Shown here: piece by piece, positions 24,534 through 33,364 of the stretch
Layout: every line of letters begins with the position of its first letter
How positions within the stretch are numbered: the stretch's first letter is position 1
Assembly: GCF_015910535.1 (NCBI RefSeq)
Contig: NZ_JACBJG010000013.1
Coordinates: forward strand, 62,001 to 126,000
From: Saccharomonospora sp. NB11
Lineage (GTDB): Bacteria > Actinomycetota > Actinomycetes > Mycobacteriales > Pseudonocardiaceae
DNA: 64,000 nt
Reading direction: 5' to 3'
Translations under genes and position numbers: made by a program
The notes under the pieces: generated by a model
What the model saw: only the letters and a program-made list of their open reading frames with translations
Told to the model about the DNA's origin: nothing
Database searches by the model: none

Positions 24534-27500
24534 ACGCGGGCGAGCTGCTCGACGAGTTCGAGGATGCCGGGATCGAATTGTGGCGGGAGGGGGACCAGCT
24601 CCGCTTCCGGGCGCCCCGGGGCGCCATGACCGAGGACCGGCTGCGACGACTACGGCAGGCCAAACCGGAGCTGCTGGCCACGTTGCCCGCCGGGCGCCGC
24701 ACGGGCGACGGCGTGGGTTCGGTGTGGCGGGCGCGGCCGGAGGAGAGCGACCAGCCCTTCCCGTTGACCGACATCCAGTCGGCCTACCTGTTCGGGCGCA
24801 ACCCGGCGTTCGACTACGGCGGGGTGTCCTGCCACATCTACCAGGAGTACGAGTACCCGGCCGACCTCGATCCGGACCGGTTCCAGCGGGCGTGGGACGG
24901 GCTCGTGCGGCGGCACGACGCCCTGCGCACGGTGCTCACCGACGACGGCACCCAGCGGGTGCTGCCGGAGCTGCCGGACACCCGCATCGAGGTCGTCGAC
25001 CTGCGCGACGCGGACGCAGACGCGGTGGCGGCGGCGTCGGCGAAGGTGCGAGCGGAGCTGTCGCACAAGGTGCACCCCACCGAGGTGCGGCCGATGTACG
25101 AGCTGCGGCTGCACCTGGAGCGCGAGCGCAGCGTCCTGCACGTGTCGGTCGACTTCATGGCTCTGGACTGGCTCTCGCTGCAACAGGTGCTGTCCGAACT
25201 GGACCAGCGGTACCGCTCGCCGGACTGTGAACTTCCGCCCGTCGAGGCCACGTTCCGGGACTACGTGCTCGCTCACCGCAGGTTGCGGGAGACCGAGAGG
25301 TACGAGCGGGACCGCGCCTACTGGCTCGCCCGCGTCGACGAACTGCCGGGTGCGCCCGCGTTGCCATTGCGCGAGGACCACGACCCGGCGACGGTGCCCG
25401 CGCGCTTCCGCCGGTTGACGACGACGGTCGACCCGCAGACGTGGCGGTCGCTCAAGGCGCGCGCGGCGGAGCACGGCAGCACCCCGGCCAACGCGGTGCT
25501 GGCCGCCTACGCGGAGACCATCGGTCGGTGGAGTGCCACCGAGCGGTTCAGTCTCGCGTTGCCCGTCCTCGACCGGATGCCGCTGCACCCGCACGTCGAC
25601 CGGCTGCTCGGCGACTTCACCTCGCTCAACGTCCTTGCCGTCGACCACGACGGCAAGTCCAGCTTCGCGGAGCGGGCTCGTGCCCTCGGTGAGCGCGTCT
25701 TCGAGGACCTGGACCACCGGCTCTACAGCGGGGTCGAGGTCCTGCGCGAGCTGGCCCGGCGGCGCGGCCGGGAGGCGGCGACCGCCCCGGTGGTGTTCAC
25801 CGGCAGCATCGGGGTCGGCGGCGCGACGACCTCGGTGGCGGGCCGCAACCCCAGGCCGGTCCACGGGATCAGCCAGACGCCGCAGGTCTGGCTCGACTGT
25901 CAGGTCGGTGACCAGTTCGGCGGGCTCGACATCAACTGGGACGTGCGGGAGGGTGTCTTCCCGGACGGCGTGGTGGACGACATGTTCGCCGCGTTCGTGG
26001 GCCTGCTGCACCGACTCGCCGAGCACGACGACCCCTGGAAGGCCAGGGTGCCGCAGCCGTTGCCGGAGCGACAGCGCGCGGTTCGTGCCGAGGTGAACGC
26101 GACGTCGGCGCCGGTCCCGGAGGGGCTGTTGCACGACCCGCTGGTGGCCTACGCGCGGGCGAATCCCGATCGGACGGCCGTGATCGCCTCGTCGGGTTCG
26201 CTGACCTTCGGTCAGTGGCTGGGCCGCGCGGCCGGGCTGGCCGAGGTGCTGCGCTCCGCAGGCTGTCGACCCGGCGACTTCGTCGGGATCGTCCTCGACA
26301 AGGGGCTCGACCAGGTGGTGGCGGTGCTGGGGGTGCTGCTCGCCGGAGGCGTCTACGTCCCCGTCGACCCCGGACAGCCGGCCGTCCGCCGCGACCGCAT
26401 CCTCACCGACAGCGGCGTGCGGGTCGCGATCGTGGCCGAGGGAGTCACCGCGCCGTCGGAATTCCGCTCCGTGTGCGTCGCCGAGGCGCGGGAGGTACCG
26501 GTCGCGGACGTGCCCGACGGGCCCGCCGTGGACCCGGGCGAGCTGGCCTACGTCATCCACACCTCGGGATCGACGGGTGTGCCGAAGGGCGTCATGACCA
26601 GCCACCGCGCCGCGACGAACACGGTGCACGACATCAACCGGCGCTTCGGGGTCGGTGACTCCGACCGCGTCCTGGGGCTCGCGGCGCTGAGTTTCGACCT
26701 GTCGGTCTACGACCTGTTCGGACCTCCCGCCGTCGGGGCGGCGCTCGTGCTGCCCGATCCGGACCGCCGTGGCGACCCGTCCCACTGGGCGGCGCTGGTC
26801 GCCGAGCACGGCGTGACGGTGTGGAACTCGGTCCCCGCGCAACTGCACATGCTCCTGCACTACCTGGACGTCGAGCCCACGGAGCTGCCGAGCCTGCGGG
26901 TGGCGTTGTTGTCCGGGGACTGGATTCCGCTGGTGTTGCCGGAACACGCGGGTCGGCACCTGCCCGGTACCGAGCTCGTGAGCCTGGGCGGTGCGACGGA
27001 GGCGGCGATCTGGTCGATCCACCACCGCATCGACGGGGTCGAGCCGCACTGGCGCAGCATCCCGTACGGCAGGCCGCTGGACAACCAACGGTTCCACGTG
27101 CTCGACGCCGCGCTGCGCGAGTGTCCCGACCTGGTGACGGGCGAGCTGTACATCGCCGGGATCGGACTGGCGACCGGTTACCTCAACGACCCGGAGCGCA
27201 CGGCCGAACGCTTCCCCTTCCACCCGGAGACCGGGGAACGGCTCTACCGCACCGGTGACCTCGGTCGGTACCTGCCGAACGGCGAGATCGAGTTCCTGGG
27301 CCGGGCCGACCAACAGGTCAAGATCCGGGGCCACCGGATCGAGCTCGGTGAGATCGAGTCGGTGCTCAGCGACCATCCGGCGGTGGGGACCTGCGTGGTG
27401 CTGGCCGCGGGTGAGGAGGCGTTCGAGCGGGCCCTCGTCGCGTTCGTCCTCCCGAAGCAGCGTTCGGCGGACGTCGACACGGACGAGTTGCTGCGGTGGG

Positions 27501-28624
27501 TGGCCGACCGCCTGCCCGCGCACATGGTCCCGGCCTGGGTGCGGCCGGTCGAGGCGTTCCCGCTGACGGCCAACGGCAAGGTCGACCGCAAACGTTTGCT
27601 CTCCACGGTGACGGCAGCCCCCGCACCGCGTCCCACGCACACCGACCCACCGCGTCCGGGAGCCGAGACGCGGATCGCCGAGCTGTGGGCCGACGTGCTG
27701 GGGCGGCAACCGACGAGCCGCGACGAGAACTTCTTCGACGCGGGCGGAAACTCCCTGCTCGCCGCGCAGTTGGTCGGTCGGGTGCGCGAACACGTCGGCG
27801 AAGCCGCCGCGGTGTCGTTCGACGTCCTCTTGCGTGCGCTGCTCGACGCGCCGAGCGTCGCCGGGCTGGCGCAACGGCTGGAAGCGGCGGGCGCTCCCAC
27901 GTCGTCGGCGACGGAGCCCGCCGAGTCCCACTCGCCGTTGGTGCCGCTGTGGGTGCCGTCGGAGTCCGACTCGACGTCGGCACGGGTGCTCGTGCACGAC
28001 GCCACCGGAACGCTGGTGCCGTACCGCGATCTGGTGCCCCGGCTGGCCACCGACCGGCCGTTGTTCGGTCTCGCCGTGCTCGGCGACGGCGTTGTGGAGT
28101 CGGTCGACGCACCCGCGTCCGAGCTGGTCGAGACCCTGGCCGCCGAGCACGCCCGCACGCTGCGGGCCGCCGGGTACGACGAGATCGAGGTCGTCGGGTA
28201 CTCGCTGGGCGCGCCGGTGGCGTTCGAGCTGGCCAGGGTGCTGAGCGAGGCGGGGACGACGGTACGGCTGTCCCTCGTGTCGGGGCACCACGTCGCCGCT
28301 CCGCTGTCGGACGAGGCCGCCGACGAGCTGTTCGACCGGCTCGACGCCGAGCGGCTGGGCGAGCACGTCGCGCGGGCGCGCGAGTGGTTCGCCCGCATCG
28401 TCGACGCGGTGGCGCGGTACGAGCCGGAGCTGTACGCGGGCGACCTGACCTACCTCTGCCCGGTGGAGGCCCGACCGCCGGGTGAGGACCCGGTCGCGTT
28501 CTGGCGCGACGCGTGTCTCGGGGAGGTGACCGTGGTCGACGTCCCCGGTGACCACGTCGGCTGTCTGCGGCTTCCGCACGTCGAGCAGCTCGCCGCCGCG
28601 CTGGCCGCCGGGGACCGGGCATGA
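24530..28624 (+). CDS. NRPS 2: TubC docking-Cy-A(Cys)-PCP-TE
   Basis: A 1364-residue terminal module. Residues 1-55 are a TubC-type docking domain (GIELWREGDQLRFRAPRG). The Cy domain starts near 75 (FPLTDIQSAYLFGR) with DFMALDWLS and TPQVWLDCQ. The A domain (TSGSTGVPKG near 678) reads D-L-Y-N-L-S-L-I-W, the canonical cysteine code. The PCP Ser is near 1074 (DAGGNSLLAAQLV). The thioesterase has GYSLG near 1224 and a late GDHVG His. Unlike PchF there is no N-methyltransferase insert. GTG 24530 overlaps the NRPS 1 stop (GTGA). It adds and cyclises the second cysteine and releases the product as acid or by transfer to a nucleophile. Confidence 0.92.
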   Translation: MNAGELLDEFEDAGIELWREGDQLRFRAPRGAMTEDRLRRLRQAKPELLATLPAGRRTGDGVGSVWRARPEESDQPFPLTDIQSAYLFGRNPAFDYGGVSCHIYQEYEYPADLDPDRFQRAWDGLVRRHDALRTVLTDDGTQRVLPELPDTRIEVVDLRDADADAVAAASAKVRAELSHKVHPTEVRPMYELRLHLERERSVLHVSVDFMALDWLSLQQVLSELDQRYRSPDCELPPVEATFRDYVLAHRRLRETERYERDRAYWLARVDELPGAPALPLREDHDPATVPARFRRLTTTVDPQTWRSLKARAAEHGSTPANAVLAAYAETIGRWSATERFSLALPVLDRMPLHPHVDRLLGDFTSLNVLAVDHDGKSSFAERARALGERVFEDLDHRLYSGVEVLRELARRRGREAATAPVVFTGSIGVGGATTSVAGRNPRPVHGISQTPQVWLDCQVGDQFGGLDINWDVREGVFPDGVVDDMFAAFVGLLHRLAEHDDPWKARVPQPLPERQRAVRAEVNATSAPVPEGLLHDPLVAYARANPDRTAVIASSGSLTFGQWLGRAAGLAEVLRSAGCRPGDFVGIVLDKGLDQVVAVLGVLLAGGVYVPVDPGQPAVRRDRILTDSGVRVAIVAEGVTAPSEFRSVCVAEAREVPVADVPDGPAVDPGELAYVIHTSGSTGVPKGVMTSHRAATNTVHDINRRFGVGDSDRVLGLAALSFDLSVYDLFGPPAVGAALVLPDPDRRGDPSHWAALVAEHGVTVWNSVPAQLHMLLHYLDVEPTELPSLRVALLSGDWIPLVLPEHAGRHLPGTELVSLGGATEAAIWSIHHRIDGVEPHWRSIPYGRPLDNQRFHVLDAALRECPDLVTGELYIAGIGLATGYLNDPERTAERFPFHPETGERLYRTGDLGRYLPNGEIEFLGRADQQVKIRGHRIELGEIESVLSDHPAVGTCVVLAAGEEAFERALVAFVLPKQRSADVDTDELLRWVADRLPAHMVPAWVRPVEAFPLTANGKVDRKRLLSTVTAAPAPRPTHTDPPRPGAETRIAELWADVLGRQPTSRDENFFDAGGNSLLAAQLVGRVREHVGEAAAVSFDVLLRALLDAPSVAGLAQRLEAAGAPTSSATEPAESHSPLVPLWVPSESDSTSARVLVHDATGTLVPYRDLVPRLATDRPLFGLAVLGDGVVESVDAPASELVETLAAEHARTLRAAGYDEIEVVGYSLGAPVAFELARVLSEAGTTVRLSLVSGHHVAAPLSDEAADELFDRLDAERLGEHVARAREWFARIVDAVARYEPELYAGDLTYLCPVEARPPGEDPVAFWRDACLGEVTVVDVPGDHVGCLRLPHVEQLAAALAAGDRA

Positions 28625-29676
28625 GCGCCCCGCTGCGCGTCGTCGTGTGCGGTACGCGGTTCGGGCAGATCTACCTCGCCGCACTCGCGCGGGCGCCGGA
28701 GCGCTACCGACTCGTCGGCATCCTGGCCAGGGGCAGTGCCCGCTCACGCGCGCTCGCCGAGCAGTACGGCGTCCCGCTCTATGACGCGGTCGAGCAGCTT
28801 CCGGACGACGTGGACGCGGCCTGCGTCGTCGTGTCGAGCGCGGTCGGTGGCGGGCGTGGTGCGGACCTCGCCCGCGCCTTGCTCGAACGCGGCGTCCACG
28901 TGCTGCAGGAGCACCCGGTCCATCCGGACGAACTCGCCGACTGCCTGCGCGTGGCCCGGAGGACGGGAACCCAGTACGTGGTGAACACGTTCTACCCGTA
29001 CGTCGAACCCGTCCGCCGGTTCACCTCGGCGGCGCGAGCGCTGATCCGGCAACGTCGTCCCGTCTTCGTCGACGCGTTGTGCGCCGTGCAGGTCTCGTTC
29101 GACCTGCTCGACATCCTGGCCGACATCTTCGACGGACTCCGGCCCTGGTCGGTGACACCCGTCGGCGACTCCCGGGGCCGGCCCCTGACCGCCGTGCACG
29201 GAACGGTCGCGGGTGTGCCGCTCACGCTGCGCGTGGAGAACCGGATGAAGGAGGGGGACGACAGCAGCAGCTTGCTGCTGCACCGCATCACCGTCGGCAC
29301 GGACGCGGGCAACCTCATGCTGGCCAACACCCACGGTCCGGTGATCTGGAGCCCCGTGCTGCGGACGACGTCGGACCCGCTCGGGCTGTGGTTCACCGGA
29401 GCGGACGCCCCGGACGTCGGTGGTCCCACCGGGGCGTACGTGGGAGGTCCCGACACTCCCACCTGGTCCACGGTGGTGCGCGACGTGTGGGGCGACGGCG
29501 TCGTGTCCGCATTGGACGATCTGCGCGACCGGATCACCGCGAAGACCGATCCGTTGCGGGGCGGACAACGGATGTTGACCGTCGCGCGGGCATGGAAGGA
29601 GCTGACCGAGGGACTCGGCTATCCCGAAACGTCCACTCCGGACCCAGGCGAGCCGTTGACGGTGGCGGATCTGTAG
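28621..29676 (+). CDS. thiazolinyl imine reductase (PchG/Irp3 family)
   Basis: A 351-residue NADPH-dependent reductase of the Gfo/Idh/MocA type. The N-terminal dinucleotide motif VVVCGTRFGQIYLAAL and the LQEHPVHPDEL segment are typical of PchG, Irp3/YbtU and related enzymes, which reduce one NRPS-bound thiazoline to a thiazolidine. The late motif VENRMKEGDDSSSLLLHRI also matches that group as I recall it. ATG 28621 overlaps the NRPS 2 stop (ATGA). Because no N-methyltransferase domain exists in NRPS 2, the thiazolidine nitrogen probably stays unmethylated. Confidence 0.92.
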   Translation: MSAPLRVVVCGTRFGQIYLAALARAPERYRLVGILARGSARSRALAEQYGVPLYDAVEQLPDDVDAACVVVSSAVGGGRGADLARALLERGVHVLQEHPVHPDELADCLRVARRTGTQYVVNTFYPYVEPVRRFTSAARALIRQRRPVFVDALCAVQVSFDLLDILADIFDGLRPWSVTPVGDSRGRPLTAVHGTVAGVPLTLRVENRMKEGDDSSSLLLHRITVGTDAGNLMLANTHGPVIWSPVLRTTSDPLGLWFTGADAPDVGGPTGAYVGGPDTPTWSTVVRDVWGDGVVSALDDLRDRITAKTDPLRGGQRMLTVARAWKELTEGLGYPETSTPDPGEPLTVADL

Positions 29677-29764
29677 GTCTCGCCGCCCGTCGGCACGGCC
29701 CGTCACCGCGGGTGGACCGGGGTGCGGTTTCGTGCTGGCTCGCGGCGTTCGGCGCGAGTACGGT

Positions 29765-29782
29765 GATATTCGTACGCGTATC
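29765..29782. promoter_or_regulatory. imperfect palindrome upstream of ABC transporter genes
   Basis: GATATTCGTACGCGTATC is symmetric at 7 of 9 positions around its centre. It ends 20 bases before the ATG of the first transporter and lies in the 126-base gap after the reductase gene, so the transporters may have their own controlled promoter. It does not match the usual iron box. Confidence 0.3.
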
Positions 29783-29802
29783 AAAAAGGGGACTGGAGGG
29801 CG

Positions 29803-31641
29803 ATGAACGCGAGCGATTCCGCCGGAGTGGGGCAGCGGCCGTCGGCCGCGGAGCCCGCTGCCGACTCCGCCGCGGAACACAGCATGGGAACACTTCTGCG
29901 ACCTCACGCCGCGAGCTTCGCGGGTGTGGTCGTGCTGCAGGTCATCGGCGCCGTCGCGGGGCTGGCACCGCTGTTGGCCGTCGTGGAACTGGGCCGCACA
30001 CTGCTGTCACCTGACCCGGTCGACGAGAGCCGGGTGTGGACGATCGTCGTCGTGGGTGCCGTCGGGCTGCTCGTCCGGCTGGTGTTCACGGCCGCGTCGT
30101 CGGGGCTCGGACACGTCGTCGACGGCAAGGTCCAGTTGACGCTGCGCCGCGCGCTCGCCACGCAGCTCGGGCGGGTGCCGGTCGGCTGGTTCTCCCGACG
30201 CCGCACCGGCGAGCTCGCCAAGGTGGTGGGTGAGGACGTCGGTGCCGTCCACCCGTTCATCGCGCACACGCCCGGTGAGCTGGTCTCCGCTTTCGTGGTC
30301 CCGCTGGTGTCGCTCGTCTACCTGTTCACGGTCGACTGGCGGCTCACGCTGATCACGTTGATCCCCGTCGTGCTGGCCATCGCCCTGGTCCCGCTGATGA
30401 TGACCCCGACCCGCACGCGCGAGCAGAACGAGTTCGACGCGGCGATGGGCCGGATCTCGAACTCCGTCGTCGAGTTCGTGCAGGGCATCTCGGTCGTGAA
30501 GACCTTCAACGGCACGGGACGGGCCCACCGCAGGTTCCTCACGGCCGCCGACGAGTTCGTCGGTACCTTCACCCGGTGGGTGCGCGGCATGTCCGGCATC
30601 GCCGCGGGCATGCAGCTCGTGCTGTCGCCGCCGTTCGTGCTCGTCGCGGTGCTCGTGGGCGGGACCGCGTTGATCACCTCGGGCAGTCTCGCGCCCGCGG
30701 ACCTGTTGCCGTTCCTGCTGCTCGGCCTCGGGCTCACGGCACCGGTGGCCGCGCTGGGACACGGGTTCGACGAGATGCAGGCCGCCGGACGCGCCGTCGG
30801 CCGCATCAAGGAGGTGCTGGGGGTCGACCCGCTGCCGGAGCCGACCCGGCCTCGGCGGCCGGAGGGTCACCGGGTCGAACTGCGTGACGTCCGGTTCTCC
30901 TACGAGGACGACCACGAGGTGCTCAAGGGCATCGACCTGACGCTCGAGCCGGGCACCGTCACCGCGATCGTCGGTCCGTCGGGCAGCGGGAAGTCCACGC
31001 TGGTGCAGTTGCTGCCCCGGTTCTTCGACCCGACCCAGGGGTCGGTGCGGCTCGGTGGGGTCGACCTGCGCGAGGTCGAGAGCGCGGAGCTGTACCGCAC
31101 GGTCTCGTTCGTCTTCCAGGACGTCCGCCTGCTGCGGGCGTCCGTCGCCGAGAACATCGCGCTCGCGGTGCCGCACGCGGAACTCGACGACGTCGTGCGC
31201 GTCGCCAAGCTGGCCAACATCCACGACCGGATTCTGGAGCTGCCGCGCGGGTACGAGTCGGTGATCGGGGAGGACGCCGGACTGTCCGGCGGTGAGGCGC
31301 AGCGGATCGCGATCGCCCGCGCGTTGCTTTCCGAGGCCCCGGTGCTCGTGCTCGACGAGGCCACGGCCTTCGCCGACCCGCAGACGGAGGCGGCGGTGCG
31401 TCGTGCGTTGTCGAACCTCGGTCCGGAACAGACGGTGCTGGTCATCGCGCACCGGCTCGAAACGGTGGCCGACGCCGACACGGTGGTGATGTTGGACGGC
31501 GGGCAGATCGTCGAGCAGGGCACGCCGGCCGAACTGCTGGAGAAGGGCGGGAGGTTCGCCGAGTTCTGGCGCACCCACCGCGCGGCGGTCGCCGACGACG
31601 AGTCCGAGGAGGACGTGGTGCGAGGAGGTGGAGTTCGATGA
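29803..31641 (+). CDS. half ABC transporter (siderophore type), subunit 1
   Basis: A 612-residue half transporter: about six membrane helices (residues about 40-330) fused to one ATPase domain. The ATPase has Walker A GPSGSGKST (about residue 392), signature LSGGEAQRIAIARAL and Walker B VLVLDEATAFAD, whose D-loop deviates from the usual SALD. With the next gene it would form a heterodimer like YbtP/YbtQ, PchH/PchI or IrtA/IrtB, which take up or process metal-siderophore complexes at the inner membrane. It starts at ATG 29803 with GGAGGG upstream. No separate substrate-binding lipoprotein is encoded beside it, which fits that transporter class. Confidence 0.88.
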   Translation: MNASDSAGVGQRPSAAEPAADSAAEHSMGTLLRPHAASFAGVVVLQVIGAVAGLAPLLAVVELGRTLLSPDPVDESRVWTIVVVGAVGLLVRLVFTAASSGLGHVVDGKVQLTLRRALATQLGRVPVGWFSRRRTGELAKVVGEDVGAVHPFIAHTPGELVSAFVVPLVSLVYLFTVDWRLTLITLIPVVLAIALVPLMMTPTRTREQNEFDAAMGRISNSVVEFVQGISVVKTFNGTGRAHRRFLTAADEFVGTFTRWVRGMSGIAAGMQLVLSPPFVLVAVLVGGTALITSGSLAPADLLPFLLLGLGLTAPVAALGHGFDEMQAAGRAVGRIKEVLGVDPLPEPTRPRRPEGHRVELRDVRFSYEDDHEVLKGIDLTLEPGTVTAIVGPSGSGKSTLVQLLPRFFDPTQGSVRLGGVDLREVESAELYRTVSFVFQDVRLLRASVAENIALAVPHAELDDVVRVAKLANIHDRILELPRGYESVIGEDAGLSGGEAQRIAIARALLSEAPVLVLDEATAFADPQTEAAVRRALSNLGPEQTVLVIAHRLETVADADTVVMLDGGQIVEQGTPAELLEKGGRFAEFWRTHRAAVADDESEEDVVRGGGVR

Positions 31642-33353
31642 TCCGGACGCTGCTGCGCGTGCTCGGCGAGGAGTACGCCCGGCCGTTGCGCCGCACGGTC
31701 GCGTTGATGACGATCACCGCGATCGCCGAGGGTCTGTCGTACGCCCTGATCGTGCCCGTGCTGCGGGAGTTGTTCGGCGACACCCCCGCCGACGCCTGGC
31801 CCTGGCTGATCGCGTTCGCGGGCGCGGTGGTGCTGTACGCGGTGCTGCGTTACGTCAGCGACCTGTCGGGGTTCCGCGTGGGCGCCGCCCTGCTGCGGGG
31901 CATGTACCACCGGCTCGGCGACCACCTGGCCCGCCTGCCGCTCGGGTGGTACGACTCCGGCCGGGTCGGCGAGGTGTCCGTCCTGGCCAGCCGGGGTGTG
32001 CTGCAGGCGATGAGCGTGATCGCCCACCTGCTCGCTCCGTTCGTCTCGGCGTGCGTGACCCCGTTGACGATCGTGGTCGTCATGCTCGTCTTCGACTGGC
32101 GGCTCGGCCTGGCGGCGCTTGTCGCGGCCCCGCTGGTCGCGGCCATCCAGGTGTGGACCGGCCGCTCGATGGCCGCCGACGACGTGGAGCGGGCCCGCCG
32201 CGACAAGGACGCGACCGATCGCGTGATCGAGTACCTCCAGGCTCAGCCGGTGCTGCGCGCGGGCAACCGGACCGGCGAACGGTTCGAACTGCTCGACAAC
32301 TCGTTGCGGCAGGTCGAGCGGGCGTCCCGACGCCAGACGTTGTCGGCCATGCCCGGCGCGGTGGGGCTGACGGTCGTCGTGCAGGCGATGTTCACGGTGC
32401 TGCTCGCGCTGGGCGCGTACCTGGCGCTCGGCGGCTCCATCGGGGTGCCCGAGCTGTTGACGGTGCTCGTGCTCGCCGCGCGCTGTGCCGACCCGCTGCT
32501 GTCGCTGTCCGACATCGGCGGCAAGCTGCGGGCCGCCCGGGGCGAGCTGGCCAGGCTCGACGTGGTGCTGCGCACCGAGCCGTTGCCCGAGCCCGCCGAG
32601 CCCGTCCGGCCGGAGACCGACGACCTGACGTTCGACGCGGTCACGTTCCGCCGGGGCGACCGCACGGTGATCGACGAGCTGTCGTTGCACGTGCCCGAGG
32701 GACAGCGGCTCGCGGTGGTCGGTCCGTCCGGTGCGGGCAAGAGCACGCTGCTGGAGCTGGTGGCGCGCTTCTACGACGTGGACGGCGGCGCGGTCCGCAT
32801 GGGCGGGGTCGACGTGCGGAACATGGACGCCGAGGTCCTGATGTCGAAGGTCGCCATCGTGTTCCAGGACGTGTACCTCTTCGACGGCACCATCGAGGAG
32901 AACATCCGCCTCGGTCGGCCCGACGCCACCGACGAGGAGGTCAGGGAGGCGGCGACTGCCGCGCGGCTGGACGAGGTGATCGAGCGGCTGCCCGGTGGCT
33001 GGCAGGCGAACGTCGGTGAGGGCGGTGCGCTGCTCTCGGGCGGAGAACGCCAGCGGGTCTCCATCGCGCGAGCGCTGCTGAAGAACGCACCCGTCGTGTT
33101 GCTGGACGAGGTGACGTCGGCGCTCGACCCGGTGAACGAGACGGCCGTCCACGAGGGCATCGAACGGCTGATGGCGGGCCGGACCGTGGTGATGGTGGCG
33201 CACCGCATGCGCACTGTCCGCCGCGCCGACCGGGTCGTCTTCCTCGACGACGGACACATCGTCGAAGAGGGCACGCACGACGAGCTGGTGGCGCGCAACG
33301 GCCGGTACGCGCGCTTCTGCGATCTGTCCATGGCGTCGGTGACGAGCGAGTGA
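31638..33353 (+). CDS. half ABC transporter (siderophore type), subunit 2
   Basis: A 571-residue partner of the preceding transporter, with ATGA overlap. The N-terminal part has six hydrophobic segments. The ATPase domain has GPSGAGKST, LSGGERQRVSIARALL and VVLLDEVTSALD, all intact. The paired half-transporter architecture beside a cyclising NRPS is what is found in yersiniabactin, pyochelin and mycobactin loci. Import of the loaded metallophore is more likely than export by analogy, but direction cannot be read from sequence. Confidence 0.88.
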   Translation: MIRTLLRVLGEEYARPLRRTVALMTITAIAEGLSYALIVPVLRELFGDTPADAWPWLIAFAGAVVLYAVLRYVSDLSGFRVGAALLRGMYHRLGDHLARLPLGWYDSGRVGEVSVLASRGVLQAMSVIAHLLAPFVSACVTPLTIVVVMLVFDWRLGLAALVAAPLVAAIQVWTGRSMAADDVERARRDKDATDRVIEYLQAQPVLRAGNRTGERFELLDNSLRQVERASRRQTLSAMPGAVGLTVVVQAMFTVLLALGAYLALGGSIGVPELLTVLVLAARCADPLLSLSDIGGKLRAARGELARLDVVLRTEPLPEPAEPVRPETDDLTFDAVTFRRGDRTVIDELSLHVPEGQRLAVVGPSGAGKSTLLELVARFYDVDGGAVRMGGVDVRNMDAEVLMSKVAIVFQDVYLFDGTIEENIRLGRPDATDEEVREAATAARLDEVIERLPGGWQANVGEGGALLSGGERQRVSIARALLKNAPVVLLDEVTSALDPVNETAVHEGIERLMAGRTVVMVAHRMRTVRRADRVVFLDDGHIVEEGTHDELVARNGRYARFCDLSMASVTSE

Positions 33354-33364
33354 GGTAGAGACCG

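Noticed and set aside
20106-28747. Two minus-strand frames of about 1000 and 1365 codons opposite the NRPS genes
   Set aside because: They mirror third-position GC of the NRPS genes and contain no domain text.
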